Below are positions 42,010-49,911 of a stretch of DNA of 51,863 nt, piece after piece (within the stretch, counting starts at the first letter, position 1; each line of letters starts with the position of its first letter). Below the pieces are notes generated by a model. That model was not told the DNA's origin. It searched no databases and was given only the letters and a program-made list of their open reading frames with translations. The DNA is taken from assembly GCF_000819785.1 (NCBI RefSeq), contig NZ_CDBK01000110.1, forward strand, positions 49,801 through 101,663, given 5' to 3'. Position numbers and translations under genes: made by a program. Source of the DNA: Aeromonas caviae (lineage in GTDB: Bacteria > Pseudomonadota > Gammaproteobacteria > Enterobacterales > Aeromonadaceae).

Positions 42010-42110
42010 CTTTTCTGAATAGAATCCATATGGCGCTGTCAGATCTGACAATTGCCCTCCCCGCACTTTTTAGAAACAGTGGAGCCTCATGTCGCAAGGA
42101 GTGCACACAG

Positions 42111-42383
42111 ATGTTTGAAATCTGGGATGAAACGGGTCGCGAGCACGGGCTGACACTGCCCGAGCTGCAACTGCGGCTGCGGGATTACCAGGGAGACGTG
42201 ATGGTGCGCTACCTCAACCGCCTCGGCTTGCCGAGCACCCTCTTCCTGACCATCCGCCAGGGATGTGCCTATCAGCGCTTCAAGGCGGGTTCCCCCATGC
42301 TCGACTGGTCCTGGCTTGCCCAGGCCATGCACGCAGCTCCCCTGGCTGGCGCCGAACCTGCACAGGGCCATGCTCTTCCCTGA
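42111..42383 (+). CDS. Small protein of unknown function
   Basis: A 90-residue protein not recognised. It begins MFEIWDETGREHGLTLPELQ and continues LRDYQGDVMVRYLNRLGLPS, a mixed helix/strand pattern without membrane segments, signal peptide or cysteine motif. AGGAG nine bases before the ATG supports this start over a 27-residue longer frame beginning at 42030. It lies between the tRNA cluster and an EAL gene, with 113 bases before the latter, so an operon is possible but not evident. Confidence 0.65.
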   Translation: MFEIWDETGREHGLTLPELQLRLRDYQGDVMVRYLNRLGLPSTLFLTIRQGCAYQRFKAGSPMLDWSWLAQAMHAAPLAGAEPAQGHALP

Positions 42384-42496
42384 CCCCCTCTCATCCTGCC
42401 CACACCCAAACAGGGCCCATTATCAGACTATTCCTACAGCCTCCGTTTAGACCCTCCCTGTATGATGCGTAACCATGTTCCCGTCAGGTGAAGGCC

Positions 42497-43228
42497 ATGT
42501 TTGCGTTCAAAGAAGAGTATCCCGTGAGTGCCATGGTCAGCATGGCGGATATCGTCGTCCCCTTTTATCAGCCCATCATCGGCCAGGATCGTCAGGTCAA
42601 GGGGTATGAGGTGCTGGCCAGGCGTTGGGATGCCGGCAGCCAGGGTTATCAGAGCATCGATTTTGCCGCCCTCGGCGAGGATGATGCCCTGCACCTGGAT
42701 ATCGTCATGCTCAGGGCCATCATGCGCGATCTGCCCGTGCTCGCCCAAAAAGGCCCCTATGCACTCTCCATCAACCTCAATCCGGCGCTCTCCAGCCCCA
42801 CCTACCGCAATCTGCTGTTGCTGGTGCTGCTCCAGGCCCGCAAGCTGGGGATCGACATCTGGTTCGAGGTGCTGGAGCACGTCAGGATCAAGCACCAGCA
42901 CAGGGAGATGATCGAGGTGTTGCGGGCCCATGGCGCCCACATCGCCTGTGACGACTTCGGCTCCCTGGCATGCAACTTCCAGCGCCTGATGATGCTCCCC
43001 TACGAGATCGTGAAGCTGGATCGCTCCCTGCTGCTCCAGGCTGCGCGCAGCACCCATGCCCTCAACATGCTGACGGGGCTGGTGAAATACCTGCAACGAC
43101 TCGGCATGGCCGTGGTGTGCGAGGGGGTGGAGACCCAGGCCCATATCGAGGTGGCGAACCGGCTGGGCTGCGACTACCAGCAGGGCTACGCCTACGCCAT
43201 TCCCTCCCCTCTCTCCCGCTGGGCCTGA
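42497..43228 (+). CDS. Stand-alone EAL-domain protein (cyclic-di-GMP phosphodiesterase)
   Basis: A 243-residue single EAL domain. The signature reads YEVLARRW (EVL in place of EAL). The other active-site elements are present: SINLNPAL (Asn), IWFEVLEH (Glu), ACDDFGS (Asp-Asp), VKLDRS (Lys), VCEGVET (Glu) and QQGYAY (Gln). It should therefore hydrolyse cyclic-di-GMP, although this is not certain because of the EVL change. No sensor domain is attached. The ATG is preceded by AGGTGAAGG; a GTG three codons earlier is also in frame. Confidence 0.9.
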   Translation: MFAFKEEYPVSAMVSMADIVVPFYQPIIGQDRQVKGYEVLARRWDAGSQGYQSIDFAALGEDDALHLDIVMLRAIMRDLPVLAQKGPYALSINLNPALSSPTYRNLLLLVLLQARKLGIDIWFEVLEHVRIKHQHREMIEVLRAHGAHIACDDFGSLACNFQRLMMLPYEIVKLDRSLLLQAARSTHALNMLTGLVKYLQRLGMAVVCEGVETQAHIEVANRLGCDYQQGYAYAIPSPLSRWA

Positions 43229-43350
43229 GCCGAGCGCTTGCGTGTCACGGGGGAAACCCGGGTACCTTTCCCATGAAATCCGGCAGGGTGCTGCCATTTT
43301 CCTGCCAAAGATGGCAGGCTGTCCCGGCCACACTGACGCCGAGGCCCGCC

Positions 43351-44622
43351 ATGGTTCGCTTTGCCACCTTCAATCTCGCCTTCGATCGCACCGCACCCGG
43401 TATGCTGGGGAAAGAGCTCGCCCTGACCCGCACCGAGCAGGACGCCCTGCTGGCCCGCCACCGGGCGGCTGATGCCCGCCTCGACCCGGGAACGTTCACC
43501 CGGGCCAACCACGTGCAGCAGATCCGCAACATCGCCGAGATAGTGCAGCGCACCCGGCCGGACGTGTTGCTGCTGAGCGAATTCGACAATGACGGCAAGG
43601 GCAGCGACACCACGGACCTCAACGCCTTCAACGACAACTACCTGGCCCACGCCCAGCACGACGAGGTGACCGCCATCAGCTACCCGGTGCTGCAGAACTT
43701 CGCCACCAACACCGGCCTGATGAGCGGCCATGACCTCAACCTGGACGGCAAGGTCAACAACGGGCCGGACGACGCCTGGGGCTTTGGCAACTACCACGGC
43801 CAGTACGCCTTCGCCGTGATGTCCCAGTACCCCATCGATACCAAGCAGATCCGCACCTTCCAGACATTCAAGTGGAAGGAGATGCCGGGCGAAACGAACC
43901 CCGTCATCGACGACTGCAACAATGCCAAGGCGCCGATCCCGGCTGGCCGCCAGTGTGGCGATGCCTGGTATGACGACGCCGCCTGGCAGGCCTTCCCGCT
44001 CTCGTCCAAGAACCACGCCGACGTGCCGGTGCGCATCAAGCGTGGCAACAAGGAGGAGGTGATCCACTTCCTTATCTCCCACCCGACTCCGCCCATCTTC
44101 GGCAACGCGGCGCGCCACAACGTCAAACGCAACCGGGCGGAGATAGCCTTCTGGCAGGACTATGTGGCAGGGGCAGGCTACATGGTGGATGACGCCGGCA
44201 AGGCCGGTGGCTTGGCCGAGGGCGCCAGGTTCGTCATCGCCGGGGATCTCAACGCCGATCCCCAGATTGGCGATGGGGATCTCACCGCCATTCAGGCGCT
44301 GCACAACCATGTGCTGGTCAATCAGGCCGTCACCAACGGCGCCCTGATCCCGGTCAGCCAGGGCGGCCCCGAGTGCCTCGCCAGCCAGCCGGATCAGTGC
44401 AAGCGCAACAACAACCGCCCCACCCCGGAGCGCATCACCAGCAGCAGCGGCCTGCAGCTCGACCACGTGCTGCCCTCCGCCAACCTGAACGCGGTCGCCT
44501 CAGGCGTGTTCTGGCCGGCCAGCTTCGAACCTGGCTACCACCTGGTGTATGACGCCAAGCTCGGCATCGCCAAGGGAGTCAGCTCGGATCACCGCCTGGT
44601 GTGGGTCGACGTCACACTGTGA
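43351..44622 (+). CDS. Endonuclease/exonuclease/phosphatase family protein
   Basis: A 423-residue protein of the DNase I/exonuclease III-like fold. VRFATFNLAFDR at the start carries the metal-binding Asn, LLLSEFDNDG the Glu, then FLISHPTPP, FVIAGDLNADPQIGDGD (Asp-Asn) and LDHVLPS with SSDHRLVWVDV (Asp-His) at the end. All catalytic clusters are present. Homologues are usually secreted, but no signal peptide is seen from this ATG; an in-frame ATG at 43273 adds 26 residues that are not signal-like. GAGG lies 6 bases upstream. Confidence 0.87.
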   Translation: MVRFATFNLAFDRTAPGMLGKELALTRTEQDALLARHRAADARLDPGTFTRANHVQQIRNIAEIVQRTRPDVLLLSEFDNDGKGSDTTDLNAFNDNYLAHAQHDEVTAISYPVLQNFATNTGLMSGHDLNLDGKVNNGPDDAWGFGNYHGQYAFAVMSQYPIDTKQIRTFQTFKWKEMPGETNPVIDDCNNAKAPIPAGRQCGDAWYDDAAWQAFPLSSKNHADVPVRIKRGNKEEVIHFLISHPTPPIFGNAARHNVKRNRAEIAFWQDYVAGAGYMVDDAGKAGGLAEGARFVIAGDLNADPQIGDGDLTAIQALHNHVLVNQAVTNGALIPVSQGGPECLASQPDQCKRNNNRPTPERITSSSGLQLDHVLPSANLNAVASGVFWPASFEPGYHLVYDAKLGIAKGVSSDHRLVWVDVTL

Positions 44623-44644
44623 CAGTGACGCAGAGCAGACAAGC

Positions 44645-44668
44645 AACGGGGCCCGCAGGCCCCGTTTT
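44645..44668 (+). terminator. Terminator between the endonuclease gene and ttrA
   Basis: A 9-bp stem AACGGGGCC/GGCCCCGTT (44645-44653 with 44658-44666), 4-base loop, TTTT. It lies 22 bases after the plus-strand gene and just past the stop of the converging ttrA. Confidence 0.88.
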
Positions 44669-44678
44669 CATTGGTTTG

Positions 44679-47600
44679 TCATACCAGCTTCTCCACCCGG
44701 GCCGGCAGCCCCTGGCGGGCCGACGAGCCGATGGCCCAGTCCACCAGGGGGTAGCGGCCATGGCGGCTGGGATCCAGCACCGCCAGATCGTTGAGGTTGA
44801 CCCCGGCTCCGCACAGCGGATTGGCGACCACTTTCTGGCCGTCTATCCAGTGTTCCCGCGCCCCCAGCTCCTTGTGGCCGAAACCGTGCTCGATGGCGAT
44901 GGCATCGGCCTGCACCCCGGCCACGCACTCGGCCACCCCGATCACGCTGCCATCCGGGGTGCTGACCCGCACCCTGTCCCCGCTCTCGATCCCCAGCTGC
45001 GCCGCCGTCTGCGCATTGAGCCGCACCCGGTTGCTGGGGTTCACCTGGCGCAAGCGATCCGAGCCGATGCTCATGGAGCTCATGGTGTGGGACTTGTAGC
45101 TGGTGAGTAGCAGCGGCCACTGGGCCGGCTTGAACGCCTCATTGAGCGGCGTGCCGTCCGCCAGCTGGGGGCGGAAGAAGCGCGGGGTGCCGCTCAAGAA
45201 CCGGCCGCTCTGGCTGTGGCGGCGGCTGCCCACCTCGGGGTTCCACACCATCAGTGGCTTGGGCCAGCGCTTGCTTGGCTGACCCGCTGCATCGCGCCCC
45301 TTGGCCGCCGGCTCGAAGCGCCCGCCACGGGCGAAGAGATAGGCGGCGCGGCCCGCCTCCTCCGCACTCAGGGTGGCATTCAGCACCGGCAGGATCCGCT
45401 CCACCCCGGACCAGGCGAGATCCTCAGGATCTATGGCGGGCACCGGCTCGCCGAGATAGGCGACGTTGGCCGCACCGTAGAGGGAGAAGTCCGCCGCCTT
45501 ATGCAGGGCATGCAGCTTGCCATCCGCCCCTTTGAGCGCCCCCTCGCCAAAGCCCGGCAGCCCCAGCCGTTTGGCCACCGCGATAAAGAAGGACTCCATG
45601 CAGACCGGATCCCCCTCGGCAGTCTTGGCGACTCTTGGCTCCACGATAGGCCAGCGGCCGGTGGAGACCTTGGTCATCACCCCGTGCCAGGCGGTGGCCC
45701 AGCCCCAGGACTCGTAGGTCAGGGTGTCCGGCACTAGGTAGTCCGACAGCGCCGACGACTCGTTGATGAAGCTGTCGATGCTGACCACAAGGGGCAGCAC
45801 GGCAGGGTCCTTGAGCTCTTCGCCTATGGCCTTGCTGAGCCCGGCCTGGCCGTAGAGGGGATTGCCCATGTGGTTGATCCAGGCCTTGAGCCGGTAGGGG
45901 TAACCGTTCACCGCCGCGGTCAGGTGTTCGCCGAGCAGAGGGCCGGAGATAGGGAACCAGGGCTCTTGCGCCGGATAGGGATTCTGACCCGCCTCGCGCT
46001 TGCGCCGATATTCGGAAGTTTTCTCGTAGGGGAATTTGGAGCGCGACAGGAAGACCCCTGCGGGTTTGACCATGCCGGGGAAGCTCGCCAGATCGTAGCG
46101 CGGCCCCGCCCCGAAGGGATCGAACTTGCCGCCGCTCGCCACGGCGCCGCCCCGGGCATTGAGGTTGCCGATCATGACGTTGAGCATCATGATGGCCCAG
46201 GCCGAGTAGAAGCCGTTGGCACTCATGGTGCCGCCGTGGGAGACCACCGCCGCACGGGTGCCGTGGCTGGTGAACTCCCGCGCCAGCGCCTCGATATCGC
46301 TCACCGGCACGGCGCACTCGGCGCTGTATTGCGCGAGAGAGTGCTCGCGGCACGCCTCGGCCAGCAGCTGGAAGCTGCTCTTCACCATGAACTCCCCCTT
46401 GGGGCCCTGAATGGGGCGATCCACCCAGAGGTTGGCCCGCTCACACTGGCCGGCGGGTCTCGGCTCGCCGCTGCCCGCCTCCTCTACCAACATGGCGTCC
46501 CCTTCCCCATAGGCTTCCCCCTCAAAGGGCAAGCCAAGATCGCTGGCCCGCAGCATCTGACCGAAGCGCGGGTGGGACTCGTCGCAGAGCACCAGGTGGC
46601 TGGCGTTGCAAAAACCGCGATAGCCGGCCCGCTCGGCAGCAGCGGCATGGGGTGCCGTCAGGAAGGGCTCGGCGTAGCGTTGGTTGTCGATGATCCAGCG
46701 CAGCATGGCCATGGCCAGGGCGGAATCAGTGGCAGGGCGGATGGGCAGCCAGCGGTTGGCGGGGGAGGACGGCATGTTCACCGTGTTGGGCAGGCTGGGG
46801 GCCACCACCACGTAGGAGAAGGGCTTGCCCTGCCGCGCCCGGTTCGCCGCCAGCTGACGGGACTGACGCTTGAAGGGGTTGCCCGATTGCTGGGGCGAGG
46901 TACCCATGAACAGCAGGAAGTCGCTCTCGTCCCAGTCCGGCTTGAGGTGGGCGTTCTTCTCCAGATCGTCCAGCAGGGCGCCGGCCCCGACCCGGAACGA
47001 CAGGCCGCAATAAGCACCGTGGTTGGCGAAGTTGCGGGTGCCGAAGCTGTTGAAGGTGAAGCGCTTGATGAAGTGATCCCGCCCCTCGTCCGAGGCGTTG
47101 CTCACCAGCAGCTGGTTGGCCCTGGGGCCGTACTCCGGGTTGGCCGGGTCGAGCGGCTCGGCGAGGTTGCGAATGGCCCGCAGCCCCTCAACCTGGCCCT
47201 CGCCAAACAGATCGCCCCCCTCCACCACCTCGGCCACCAGCTGCTCGAAGGGGATGCTCTGCCAGCGGCCACTGCCACGGGGCCCCACCCGCTTGAGACA
47301 GCGGGTGACCCGCTGCGGACTGTCGAGCTGCTCGAGCATGGCGTTGCCCCGGGCGCAGGCGGTGGAGCGCCCGTCCAGCCCCCCTTCCTGGTAGCCACTG
47401 GTGGCGAGCAGCGCCTGTTTGACCGGGGTCTTGAAGTCGATGTGGTGCCGGGCGGAGAGGGGGTGATAGGGGTTGCCCAGGATCCGCACTATCTGGTCGC
47501 GCTCGTTGTCGATGCGGGCCCGCACTCCGCACAGGGTCCAGCAGCCGAGGCACATGGTGTTGGCAACCCGCTGGGCCGGGTTGGGATGCAGCTCCCCTCG

Positions 47601-47786
47601 CTCGTCAACCCGGTACTCCACGGCCAGCGAGTTGCCATGGATGGGATCCCGGGTCGGCTGGCCCGAGCTGCCGGTGGCGAGGCCGCTCGCCACCTGCTTG
47701 AGGGTGTCGCTGTAACCGGCGACGAACAATCCGGTGCCACCGGCGATGGCGGCGCCCTTGAGAAACGTGCGTTTGCTGTGATCCAT
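44679..47786 (-). CDS. ttrA: Tetrathionate reductase catalytic subunit A
   Basis: A 1035-residue molybdopterin enzyme of the DMSO-reductase family that reduces tetrathionate to thiosulfate in anaerobic respiration. The N-terminus SKRTFLKGAAIAGG is a Tat signal with Lys-Arg in place of Arg-Arg. The [4Fe-4S] cysteines lie at 79, 82 and 86 (MCLGCWTLCGVRA) and about 146 (GRSTACARGN). HGAYCGLSF probably holds the Mo-ligand Cys, and NLNARGGAV and SHTMSSMSIGSDRLRQVNPS are typical of TtrA. It is last in ttrBCA, overlapping ttrC by one base. Confidence 0.95.
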   Translation of the reverse strand: MDHSKRTFLKGAAIAGGTGLFVAGYSDTLKQVASGLATGSSGQPTRDPIHGNSLAVEYRVDERGELHPNPAQRVANTMCLGCWTLCGVRARIDNERDQIVRILGNPYHPLSARHHIDFKTPVKQALLATSGYQEGGLDGRSTACARGNAMLEQLDSPQRVTRCLKRVGPRGSGRWQSIPFEQLVAEVVEGGDLFGEGQVEGLRAIRNLAEPLDPANPEYGPRANQLLVSNASDEGRDHFIKRFTFNSFGTRNFANHGAYCGLSFRVGAGALLDDLEKNAHLKPDWDESDFLLFMGTSPQQSGNPFKRQSRQLAANRARQGKPFSYVVVAPSLPNTVNMPSSPANRWLPIRPATDSALAMAMLRWIIDNQRYAEPFLTAPHAAAAERAGYRGFCNASHLVLCDESHPRFGQMLRASDLGLPFEGEAYGEGDAMLVEEAGSGEPRPAGQCERANLWVDRPIQGPKGEFMVKSSFQLLAEACREHSLAQYSAECAVPVSDIEALAREFTSHGTRAAVVSHGGTMSANGFYSAWAIMMLNVMIGNLNARGGAVASGGKFDPFGAGPRYDLASFPGMVKPAGVFLSRSKFPYEKTSEYRRKREAGQNPYPAQEPWFPISGPLLGEHLTAAVNGYPYRLKAWINHMGNPLYGQAGLSKAIGEELKDPAVLPLVVSIDSFINESSALSDYLVPDTLTYESWGWATAWHGVMTKVSTGRWPIVEPRVAKTAEGDPVCMESFFIAVAKRLGLPGFGEGALKGADGKLHALHKAADFSLYGAANVAYLGEPVPAIDPEDLAWSGVERILPVLNATLSAEEAGRAAYLFARGGRFEPAAKGRDAAGQPSKRWPKPLMVWNPEVGSRRHSQSGRFLSGTPRFFRPQLADGTPLNEAFKPAQWPLLLTSYKSHTMSSMSIGSDRLRQVNPSNRVRLNAQTAAQLGIESGDRVRVSTPDGSVIGVAECVAGVQADAIAIEHGFGHKELGAREHWIDGQKVVANPLCGAGVNLNDLAVLDPSRHGRYPLVDWAIGSSARQGLPARVEKLV

Positions 47787-48892
47787 CAGAGTGCCTCGCG
47801 TGCAAAAGGAGTGGGTGCCTTGATGGCAGAGGAAACAGAGGGGCGCACCAGCTCCGAGAGGGCCACCAGCAGGGCCAGCAGCAGACCGAAGGTGCCGAGA
47901 ATGCCGAGCACACCGGCCGGGCCCCAGGCGATTTCATAGAGATAGACGCCGGCCCCGTACTTGGGTGCGAGCTGCCCCTGGATCAGCACCAGCCAGCGCA
48001 GGCCCCACACCAGGTGCAGCCCCAGCAGCCCCAGCCCCCAGAGTGCCAGGCGGGCAGAAAGCCTTGGCCGCACCAGCATCAGTAGGCTGGCCAGCCCCAG
48101 GGTCAGCAACAGCCAGTGGGCCGCCAGCCGCCAGCTCGGGTCGAGCCGATAGAGGGCCGCGGCCTCTGCCGCCGAGGCGCCGCCAAGCAGGGCCCAGCCC
48201 AGCAGGGAGAGCGCCAGCAGGCCTAACGTCCAGCCACTCTGGCGCAGCAGGGCCGACTCGGTCTGGGCACCCCAGCCCGTCAGCAAGCGGTTGAGCAGCA
48301 GCAGAGCACTCTGGGCCCCCAGCACCGCGCTCAGGGTCAGCAGCCAGGGCAACCAGGGGGTATGCCAGAGTGGGCGCGCCGCCACCGCCATGGTCTCGAG
48401 CCCGGTGTAGAGGGCGATGCTGAGCCCGCTCAGGGCCGCCAGCAGGGAGAGGGGCCGCAGCCAAACGTGCCCCGACCAGCGTCCCAGGCAGAGCAGCCGG
48501 GCAAGGCGGGCTATCTTGTCCCCTTCTGCACCGCGCCGGGCCAGGGCTGGCCTTAGCAGCAGCCAGCCGAACAGCATGGAGAGCAGGCTGAACAGCGGTA
48601 GCAGATAGGCGCCATACCACATGACGGAGCCAAAGCGCGCCTGGGCGTAAAAATGCCAGGCCCGGGCCGGCTGGTGCAGATCCGCGGTCAGGGCAATGGG
48701 AGCCACCAGGCCGGCCGCCACCATCAGCACCGCCGCCAGGGTCTGCAGCCGCGGGTCCGGCGCTTTGCGCCACAGCTCAAACGCGCCGAGCCAGAGGGCT
48801 CCGTAGGCGAGGCCGATGAGGAAGAAATATTGCACCGCCCAGGGCAGCCAGGTGATGGGCTGAGCCGGGGCCAGCAGTTCGTTAATGACCAT
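47786..48892 (-). CDS. ttrC: Tetrathionate reductase membrane subunit C (NrfD-like)
   Basis: A 368-residue inner-membrane protein with about nine hydrophobic segments, of the NrfD/PsrC family. The N-terminus ITWLPWAVQYFFLIGLAYGALWLG is typical. It oxidises quinol and passes electrons to TtrB. It overlaps ttrB by 11 bases and ttrA by one base. Confidence 0.93.
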   Translation of the reverse strand: MVINELLAPAQPITWLPWAVQYFFLIGLAYGALWLGAFELWRKAPDPRLQTLAAVLMVAAGLVAPIALTADLHQPARAWHFYAQARFGSVMWYGAYLLPLFSLLSMLFGWLLLRPALARRGAEGDKIARLARLLCLGRWSGHVWLRPLSLLAALSGLSIALYTGLETMAVAARPLWHTPWLPWLLTLSAVLGAQSALLLLNRLLTGWGAQTESALLRQSGWTLGLLALSLLGWALLGGASAAEAAALYRLDPSWRLAAHWLLLTLGLASLLMLVRPRLSARLALWGLGLLGLHLVWGLRWLVLIQGQLAPKYGAGVYLYEIAWGPAGVLGILGTFGLLLALLVALSELVRPSVSSAIKAPTPFAREAL

Positions 48893-49670
48893 GGGCTATC
48901 TCCTTGCCATCGTCGGTGAGCAGGGTGCGCAGGGCCGGGTTGCCGTCGACCTTGCTGACGAAGGCCTCGTCCATGCCGAGATAAAAGACCCGCGGCTGGG
49001 TATGGGCCTCCGGCTTGAGCACCTTGAGGGCCGGCTCGTGTTGGCGCAGCAAGCGACTAATCCGGCTCTTGGGATCGTTCAAATCGCCTATGATGCGCGC
49101 CTCGCCGACACAGCTCTCGACGCAGGCGGGCAAGAGCCCCGCCTCCAGCCGATGGGCACAGAAGGTGCACTTGTCGGCGGTGTTGGTCTCGTGGTTGATG
49201 AAGCGGGCGTCATAGGGACAGGCCTGCACGCAGTAACCGCAGCCGACGCACCAGTCGTTGTTGACCACGACGATGCCGTCATCGCGCTGGAAGGTGGCGC
49301 CGGTGGGGCAGACATCGAGGCAGGCAGGCTCGGCGCAGTGGTTGCACAGCCTCGGCAGCATCAAGAGAGAGGCGGGAGCCGCGAGGGCGGCCACGTCACT
49401 CACCTCGTACTGGCTCACCGTGGTGCGAAACTGGCCGAGTGGAGGCTGGTTTTCGATGGTGCAGGCCACGGTGCAGGCCTGACAGCCGACGCAGCGGCGC
49501 AGGTCGATCAGCATGCCGTAACGCTTGCGACCGTCCCCCCGGCTGATGGCCGCCCGCCCGTTGCGGGGAGCGGGAACGGACTGCGCCTGAACCTGGGTGA
49601 CGGGGATCAGGGCCGCCCCTGCGGTGAGGGCGGCGATCCCGGATAACAATCGGCGCTTGCTGGGCTCCAT
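48882..49670 (-). CDS. ttrB: Tetrathionate reductase iron-sulfur subunit B
   Basis: A 262-residue ferredoxin-type protein. SKRRLLSGIAALTAGAALIP is a Tat signal with a true Arg-Arg. Four Cys clusters for [4Fe-4S] centres follow: CVGCQACTVAC, CNHCAEPACLDVCP, CVGCGYCVQACPYDA and CTFCAHRLEAGLLPACVESC. It carries electrons from TtrC to TtrA. It is the first gene of the ttrBCA operon. Confidence 0.96.
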   Translation of the reverse strand: MEPSKRRLLSGIAALTAGAALIPVTQVQAQSVPAPRNGRAAISRGDGRKRYGMLIDLRRCVGCQACTVACTIENQPPLGQFRTTVSQYEVSDVAALAAPASLLMLPRLCNHCAEPACLDVCPTGATFQRDDGIVVVNNDWCVGCGYCVQACPYDARFINHETNTADKCTFCAHRLEAGLLPACVESCVGEARIIGDLNDPKSRISRLLRQHEPALKVLKPEAHTQPRVFYLGMDEAFVSKVDGNPALRTLLTDDGKEIAHGH

Positions 49671-49911
49671 GGCATCTTTCCTTCTGCTGAGCTGGCTTGA
49701 AAGGGGTTGGGCCGATTGTCCTCAACGCAGGAAGTCGCCTCTATTGTGGTTTTCCACATACCGGGAGCCGGGTTGATCCAGCGCAATAAAAAATGCCCCA
49801 GCCCTGCTGAACTGTGACCGGGGCGGCGTTTGCCGCCCCTCCCGGCCCCGTTCGCGTGCAAGCGCGCGCCCCAGTGATAGACTGCCCCCTTTGCACCGAG
49901 AGGAGAGCCCC
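49671..49911. promoter_or_regulatory. Divergent ttrBCA/ttrS regulatory region
   Basis: In this 241-bp region, TGTGG-TTTT-CCACA (49745-49758) is a perfect inverted repeat about 75 bases upstream of ttrB and a good candidate for the TtrR operator. TTGAT-CCAG-CGCAA (49773-49786) keeps one half of an FNR site, which would suit an anaerobic respiration operon, but the other half is poor. GGGGCGGC/GCCGCCCC (49820-49827 with 49832-49839) forms a hairpin of unknown role. AGGAG at 49901-49905 is the ribosome site for ttrS. Confidence 0.5.

Noticed and set aside
41674..42106. Three minus-strand frames with GEGFEPSKAEPSDLQS-like peptides
   Set aside because: They are antisense to the three tRNA-Tyr genes; the peptide similarity comes from the identical tRNAs.
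45870..47939. A 689-residue plus-strand frame opposite ttrA
   Set aside because: ttrA is certain on the other strand; this frame is a GC-driven shadow.
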